NCBI GenBank assembly: GCA_014281115.1
Contig: JACONQ010000014.1
Location: forward strand, 372,001 to 436,000
Length of the DNA stretch: 64,000 bases
Direction: 5' to 3'
Source: Laburnicola sp. R22_1
Taxonomy: Eukaryota > Ascomycota > Dothideomycetes > Pleosporales > Didymosphaeriaceae
Positions 58,215 to 64,000 of this stretch are shown here, piece by piece. Every line of letters begins with the position of its first letter. Position 1 is the first letter of the stretch. Under the pieces are notes generated by a model, which was not told where the DNA came from, did not search any database, and saw nothing but the letters and a program-made list of their open reading frames with translations. Made by a program: the position numbers and the translations under genes.

Positions 58215-61200
58215 AGACAGCCGTAGGCGTCATTCAGCGAGGATCGCTTGTTTTTATATGTTATATATCTTAGATAGTTTTTGCAGAAGAAATTTTGATA
58301 GGGAGAACAAGGACTCTTTTACAAGCCTCATCTTTAAGAAGAGCATGGCAGTAATTCATGCTATCGCTATGGTCGTAATGGATTAGCAGCGCAAAGTGTG
58401 GGCCATCATCACTATTGATACTACCATACATGAGATTCAGCCATTCGGTCGTTCATCTACAACATAGTTATGTGCACAAGCACTGCCTCTAACATCTTTT
58501 GAGATATATTGAACGCCAAATGGCGCTTTTTGGACACATTCCGTCAAAACCCCGTAACTTAAATTCTTTAATAGCCGGAGTATACAGCTTGTGAGATACA
58601 AGAAGCAGGTCATGTTCCAAGTAGCTCGTCGAGTTTCGAGTTTCACAGACAAAACACGTGAACAACATGTCGTGGAAATCTTTAAAGTATCAGCAAACGC
58701 ATACTTAGAGGCGTAGAGAATCTCCGAACATAGTCAGGATCATGGATTCAAGATTTTCCCAGGGTTCCCCATGACATTATCTTTGCCAAGTTTCAAATAA
58801 AGCCTAAGGACAAAAGTTTGAGTACACATGTAGGTGGGCTTGGTATTGCCCATCCTGTTGTAAGACATAGGTCCTGGTACGGTAAGCACAGGGTAGAGAA
58901 GTCAATCTCGGGATATGGGTGGAGCAGCATGTAGTTCCAAACCCCTCGTTTTCGATAGAGGAAATTATTCTTGTTGGAAGTATGGCCGTGGGAGTGCCTG
59001 GCAACAAATTGGATATGTGGAGATCATCGATGCGTTCCGACTCGAAGAAAGCACTTAAATTGTTGTGGCAGAAGTCTTTCTGTGGGGCTGGCGCTTGCTG
59101 CATATGACATATGTAGGGAAGCTTGTATTTGTCGCTCAAGTCCCCATAAAGCCTTCTCCCATGTCCTTACACAGACTCTATTCTGACTTTTGTCGTCAGT
59201 TGACAGAGCGAACGACATGCTTCACACGAGTCTTTGTTCTGGATCTCCGCTGCCCACACGATGTACATCTGTTCGAAGAATTTGCAATTTAGAAGAAGCG
59301 TAGTGGACTGGAGCTCAAGCGGGAAATATAAAAAAGAGAGGCGAACATTCAACTGACTGATCAGGTCTTTCTGGTTTAATCGAAGACAGCTGCCTTATTG
59401 GAAGACCATCTTACGAGCCTGCAACTAGGCATACACGTTGCATCGACTCTTTTCTGGATTTCTTTTTACCCAGAGATAATGTTGGTTCTCCTGAATATGG
59501 ATGTACATAAGCGAGGCAGACAGTTCCCACGCGAAGCCTCTTTGGCCGTTTTGGGAGAGCGCAACTCAGAGGGACCATCACTGTGATCTTTAAACATTTT
59601 GGGAGAAGACGACCAGGCAACCATACAATTTGCTGCCGTGCTTTTTTCAAAGGGCGACTGGTAGTAGTGTGAAGAGGACGGCGGTTGAGAGCTGCGAGCG
59701 GTTTTTATATCGAGGTCAGACGCCAAGCAGCATTTTCGCCAGCTACAATAATTTTGTATGACGATCTGATGGATCTGATGGATTTCCGGATAGCTCGACT
59801 CGTCCATCGCCAATCTTGGTGTGTATTTTAATTGGATACCCGTCTCCAACCATGGCGTGTAACGACGTTGTTTTAAATGGAACACGAGGAATCATGGGCA
59901 ACTATCTTGTCGGTTTTGAGAAAGAGAATAGCAAAGTCGACATGACATGATTCTCTTTGAATTTTTGAAGTGGCTCTGTATCACAATTTCGTGTGGATGA
60001 AAAGCTGAATGAAATCCAGGGAACCGAGTAGTTTATATATCCCCAAACCGTCTCATGACGTGCTCTATGATCAAGAAGACTTCGCGCACTCTCGGTACAT
60101 GGTATAACGCTGTGAGGGAAAGCAGTGGGTGTGCTAAAGAACGCAGTGAGACGTGCTCTATAGCCCTCGAAAACTTTACTTCTTTAAAATATAAGAAAAC
60201 ATCAACCTCTGCTTTGTGACTTTCAAAAGCAAAGTCCGCCTTCCACATTCTGATATCTGAATGACTTTCTTTTATTAAACTAGCGTCTCCAAAACCGCAC
60301 ATAAGACTGCCGATGTGACCACTTTTGGAGAATCAAGGTAGACCACGCATTGTCTGTCAAGGTTTTTTGAAACTGCACAACAAAACCACGCAGCCATAAG
60401 GCCGATATGGCATAATATCGGAGACCAACGACGGCACAAAAACGTATGTACCATTTCCGTTCTTGTTGAGGACCATCAACAGCACGCAACTATAAGGTGG
60501 TAGAATCACGGTTTTAATTCCCCTCCCAGATGATCGTGGGAGGGATGGAGAAAGACCGGCAGAGCAATAAAATGTTGAGCCAATCCCAGCAGACTACATG
60601 TGTGTCCCTGGTTCGCATTTTAGGGCTTTTTTGAGAGAGACAAGACATTCTAGAGCATGATGCTTCTGCTCGATTGTTTTTGAGGGCGGGAAGACCTGCA
60701 GAGCATGATTATCTCAATGAAGACTTCGCGCACGTTCCGTACACGGGTAGAGCATGATATAGTTGGGTTGTCATTTTTAGAACTCGGAAAGATCACATAG
60801 ACCATTGCATAATCTCGAAAAGACTCTTAAAGCGAGGGAAGATCGCAGGCATGACGCTGAGTTTCCTTGTTTTTGTCCTGTGTGGTACAAAGATGTGTGA
60901 AAAAAGGGAGAAGGGGGTAGTAGAGGGTTTTATATATATTCAAAGCTTGGAGTGACTTCGGATGGCCAATTCTAGACTGGGAGATGTGGCAAGCAATGCC
61001 GCTTACGCATACAACATTTGAAGCGTCGAGTCGCAAGCTTCATAAAACTGCACACAACAAGCTCAAGCAAACCTATACCTTCATCAAAAAGCTCCTGTTA
61101 CACGATTCGAGTTACTCTAGGATGCAATTTACAGAGGTCGCATTGCAGTTAATCTATCGTAGAACCATCTCATCCTATGCTTCTCATGTCCAACCCTCAG

Positions 61201-61262
61201 CTTCTAGAGATACCTAGGGTACCCAGTCCAATGCATCCAATCCAACTTCGCAAAACGACGCC
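58215..61262. other. About 3 kb without a recognised gene; several minus-strand TATA boxes
   Basis: Base composition is normal but the frames are short (up to about 139 codons), overlapping and unrecognisable. On the minus strand, TATA boxes at 59702-59710, 60032-60039 and 60928-60938 are each followed 76-84 bp later by an ATG opening a short frame (52, 18 and 19 codons; starts at 59624, 59948 and 60852). A roughly 40-bp similarity containing GTGCGCGAAGTCTTC links 60075-60115 with 60705-60750. Confidence 0.4.
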
Positions 61263-62816
61263 TTACTCATGCGACGGCATAGCATACGCCGGAACAGTCT
61301 TCCGCACATCCTCAATCTCCTTCGCCGTAATCAAATGTCCCTTCGCGCTCATCTCATCCGCAAACAACTCCTTACCCCCAGTCCCCCACGCCTTCCTCAT
61401 CTCATCGATGACCTCGTCCATATTTCTCACCGTCCAATACATATACCATTTCTTCTTTGCGTAGCGCACAGCCTGTGCCTCAATGGTGTAATCATCACCT
61501 TCAATATCCATGTTTGCGAGTAAGCCAAGATAGTACTGCGAGATGCGCTCTCCCTTCTTCAACGGGTAGATCTCAATGTACTCGCGGTACCGGAAAGCGA
61601 GGACGTTGTTGCCTGTGTGAGTCTCTGTGGCGAGCTGGGCTTTGAGATCTGCTTTGCGCTCGAGTTCTGCTTTGGCGCGTGCTTCGTGGTCGGCTTGGCC
61701 GGTTTCCCACTCTGAGAGGCGACGCTCGCGGGCTTGTTGGGCTGGGTCTTTTGCATACTCCCTACGGGCGTCTTGTTCGGCTCGGGCGGCGGAGTCTTTT
61801 GCGCGGGCAGCGGCGGCATCGATACCGAGGTGCGGGAAGTTCGGGTTGGTGTAGGGCGACCAATTTGGAGCCCGAGGCATCTGCGGGAGCTGTGACCTGG
61901 AATGCTGGTGCGAGGTTGGGGGAGGCTGGAGCACGCCGAACTGAGAAGCATAACGTTGGACTCCGACCACAAAGGCAGTTTGCGGGTCGAGGACATTCCT
62001 CATCGTGGGCTGCTGTCGCGGGAGCATTGATGGGGCCGGGGGAGCAGGATATGTTGTGCCGGAGCCGTAGCCATGCAGTGTTGGCATGTGTCCTTGGGCG
62101 AGAAATCTTATGTTTCGTTGAACATCTTCCTGGGCTGAGCCAGGTGTCGGTGTCTGGTTCTGCATCAACGGATGGCCCCATGACGAGCCCATGTCACCTG
62201 AACTCGTGGCCGCAGGATACCCGCCAGCGTTTGCAAAGTGACCAGCGTAGGGAGAAGGGCCTGCGTTAGTGGTTGGCGGTGGTGGGTATTGGCTTACCGG
62301 CGCTGCTAGTGCTGCTGGTGCTGCTGTATCGGAGTTTCCTCTGAAAGGCGAGCTCGAGAAGGTCACATCCGTCGGCCGATCCAAGGCCCTCGCATCCCCA
62401 GCTGCTGCTCCTGTCCCCCCGCTGTCTGTCCCAACCGACTCCTGGACCAAAGCGTCGTACGCTTTCCGTGTATCTTTCAGGTCCATCTGCGCCAATCTCG
62501 CCTTGTGGACCCGACAGTTCCTCCAATTCACCAGGTGCTGCCAATCCTTGTCCGCAAACTCCACCATCTCATCGAAGGGGCCGACATTGTTCTTACCTTT
62601 GAAATGCCGAAGGAGTGGGGGCAGAACGCCACCCACGAGCCCCTCGGCAGCAGCCTCCTCGTCGAGCATTGCGTTGATGGAGTGCAGTGCCGCCTGCGAG
62701 CGCGACATGGTCGCCGCCCATGGGCCCGGAGCGGGTGGAGACGCCAGTGCTGCTCGCACCCTGTCTGCCAAGCCCATGGGGCTGCTTCCGGAAGTGTTGC
62801 GGGATGGTGATGCCAT
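61263..62816 (-). CDS. Hypothetical protein, proline-rich middle with coiled-coil C-terminal region
   Basis: A single-exon frame of 517 codons from ATG 62816 (CACCATGG context, MASPSRNTSGSS). The frame stays open upstream to 62999, but that part reads like a pyrimidine-rich leader, so I prefer the internal start. The N-terminal 140 residues form a fairly ordered region (ALHSINAMLDEEAAAEGLV, then VGPFDEMVEFADKDWQHLVN). A long Pro/Ser/Gln-rich linker follows. Residues about 350-430 are charged and helical (AKDSAARAEQDARREYAKDP), probably a coiled coil. The final 90 residues look globular (FRYREYIEIYPLKKGERISQ and WYMYWTVRNMDEVIDEMRKA). No signal peptide or membrane segment. I do not recognise the family and assign no function. 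Confidence 0.75.
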   Translation of the reverse strand: MASPSRNTSGSSPMGLADRVRAALASPPAPGPWAATMSRSQAALHSINAMLDEEAAAEGLVGGVLPPLLRHFKGKNNVGPFDEMVEFADKDWQHLVNWRNCRVHKARLAQMDLKDTRKAYDALVQESVGTDSGGTGAAAGDARALDRPTDVTFSSSPFRGNSDTAAPAALAAPVSQYPPPPTTNAGPSPYAGHFANAGGYPAATSSGDMGSSWGHPLMQNQTPTPGSAQEDVQRNIRFLAQGHMPTLHGYGSGTTYPAPPAPSMLPRQQPTMRNVLDPQTAFVVGVQRYASQFGVLQPPPTSHQHSRSQLPQMPRAPNWSPYTNPNFPHLGIDAAAARAKDSAARAEQDARREYAKDPAQQARERRLSEWETGQADHEARAKAELERKADLKAQLATETHTGNNVLAFRYREYIEIYPLKKGERISQYYLGLLANMDIEGDDYTIEAQAVRYAKKKWYMYWTVRNMDEVIDEMRKAWGTGGKELFADEMSAKGHLITAKEIEDVRKTVPAYAMPSHE

Positions 62817-62999
62817 GGTGCGTGGTGGTGGCGATTGATCGGGCGGTGCAGTTGAAGTCAAAACGTCAAAGGTTGAGGGTGAGAGTGCGACAGACGAGTG
62901 GAGTTCGGAGCTGTTTATGTAATCGGAAGAGTTTTCAGTGAAAGCAGTGCCTTCCCAAAAAGTGCCTCTAGCGTTGCCTTTCCCAGATAAATTGCGCAA

Positions 63000-63223
63000 G
63001 ACCTGGTATCAGCGAAGACGAAGGTGAATAGCACATTCTGTGAACAAGATAACCTTGACGGTACAGATGACTATATGTTCCTCTACAAGTTTTGTACATT
63101 TCTATTTAACTATCCCACGTCTTGGATGAACAGTGAAGGATTATACAAGGGAGAGAGGCGCCAAGCCTGCAGCCGTGAACAATCCCTCACGTGACACCAT
63201 TCCACCACCACATCCCCATTCTC
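63000..63223. other. Short intergenic region between two minus-strand genes
   Basis: About 220-400 bp separate the upstream gene's stop (63224) from the next gene's start (62816 or 62999). No motif stands out. Confidence 0.5.
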
Positions 63224-64000
63224 CTACTCTGGAGAAGGTTCACCCCTCTTCGACAATTCCTTCTTGATAGCTTCGATCCTTGCCTCATGAGCCTTGATCT
63301 TTGACGAGACCTCTTTCCGCTCGGCACGCTCCTCCGTGCACCGAATAATGACCTCTTTCGAATGCTTCTTCGTAGATTGTTTGGCCTCTGCTTTCTTCTT
63401 CTCCATAACGTCCCCAAGAACATCGCGTCTCTCGTGCCAGTCGTGCACTTCATCTCGAAGTTGCTTGACTGCTTCGCGGAGGATGGGAGTTGGGAAGTTT
63501 TTAGAGGCCCGGGCAGTGATATTGGAGGCTACCTTGCTTTGGAGGTATGGGTATTTGGTTATCACGCTTGTGCCTCTCTGTAGAGTCTTTGAGTTTCCGC
63601 GTGGTGACTGTGAGGCGGTTGGTGGCGCGGGTGATGGACGAGGTGCAGATGTGATGGAAGGTGTTGGCGAAGCGTCGATGGGCAAAGCGGGAGTCATCGC
63701 GTTTAGTGTTGTTGCGCGGCTAATGGCGCGAACGGGCTCAGTGCGATGCTTCTTTGGAGAGTCTGCACGATCCTCGCCGTTGCTCTTGCGTTTCGTGGGT
63801 GGGGAAGCAGCTTGCTCCAATGGAGCGGCACGAGATCGCTGCTCTTGCTGTTCTCGCTGTTGCTGCTCCGCTCGTGCTTTGAGATGCTTCTCTCGGGCCT
63901 CCTCAATTGCCTTCTGCTGCTGCTCTCGTCTGAGTTCCATCTCCCGCTGCTGCTGCGCTCGCACTTTGAGTTCCATCTCGCGAGCTTTCTTCTCAGCCAT
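63224..64000 (-). CDS. Hypothetical coiled-coil protein, 5' partial
   Basis: The frame is open from the window edge to a stop at 63224, giving the last 258 residues; the Met at 64000 is probably internal. The first 55 residues are a charged Gln/Glu/Arg/Lys-rich helix (EMELKVRAQQQREMELRREQ), predicted coiled coil. A basic segment PPTKRKSNGEDRADSPKKHR, likely a nuclear-localisation signal, follows. A Pro/Ser/Thr-rich linker leads to a second charged helical region near the C-terminus (LRDEVHDWHERRDVLGDVME and KIKAHEARIEAIKKELSKRG). The pattern fits a nuclear scaffold or chromatin-associated protein, but I recognise no family. Confidence 0.7.
   Translation of the reverse strand: MAEKKAREMELKVRAQQQREMELRREQQQKAIEEAREKHLKARAEQQQREQQEQRSRAAPLEQAASPPTKRKSNGEDRADSPKKHRTEPVRAISRATTLNAMTPALPIDASPTPSITSAPRPSPAPPTASQSPRGNSKTLQRGTSVITKYPYLQSKVASNITARASKNFPTPILREAVKQLRDEVHDWHERRDVLGDVMEKKKAEAKQSTKKHSKEVIIRCTEERAERKEVSSKIKAHEARIEAIKKELSKRGEPSPE

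Overview
The window looks like a repeat-rich stretch of a filamentous ascomycete genome (Pezizomycotina; Dothideomycetes is my guess). Three things point there. Genes have short GT-AG introns of about 45-65 nt. Copia, Gypsy, pogo/Fot1, hAT and LINE elements are all present. Long AT-rich blocks are saturated with TpA and carry transposon genes whose CAG, CAA, CGA and TGG codons have become stops, which is the mark of repeat-induced point mutation (RIP).

Layout. 1-972: 3' end of a fatty acid synthase alpha-subunit gene with its ketosynthase active-site histidines. 984-4001: a pogo/Fot1 transposon, itself cut by a 5'-truncated LINE with a 14-bp target duplication. About 4600-17030: an AT-rich RIP block with a full-length Copia element (7421-12539), a long-TSD retroposon, a minisatellite and traces of larger inverted-repeat elements. 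17035-18884: a well-preserved second-subfamily pogo element that splits a multi-exon gene with a Myb/SANT-like motif (20863 down to 18887). 22340-38990: a second RIP block with another retroposon copy, a second Copia (24525-29889), a large inverted repeat of Gypsy-like fragments, RIP-ruined relatives of both pogo subfamilies (32050-34161 and 36249-38111) and a 209-bp tandem repeat.

39995-43743 is an island of unmutated host sequence: an initiator tRNA-Met gene with a Pol III terminator, and a full CTF18 gene (clamp-loader ATPase) for which two introns can be placed. 45697-58214 is a decayed host gene of unknown function that has taken three insertions: two nearly identical hAT elements in inverted orientation, each with its own perfect 8-bp target duplication, and a Copia element (52943-58206). 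61263-64000 holds two unrecognised host genes on the minus strand, the second running off the window.

The elements inform each other. The third Copia has a primer-binding site that is an exact 14-nt complement of the anticodon region of the initiator tRNA encoded in this same window, indicating half-tRNA priming. The other two Copia elements have a site complementary to a CTT-anticodon (lysine) arm. The two hAT copies share their nonsense codons although they inserted separately, so they probably descend from one already RIP-killed parent and were moved by another copy's transposase. I saw no CRISPR array, no complete biosynthetic cluster and no obvious new enzymatic system. The novelty here is mostly in element structure and history, plus a set of minus-strand TATA/short-ORF units that I cannot explain.
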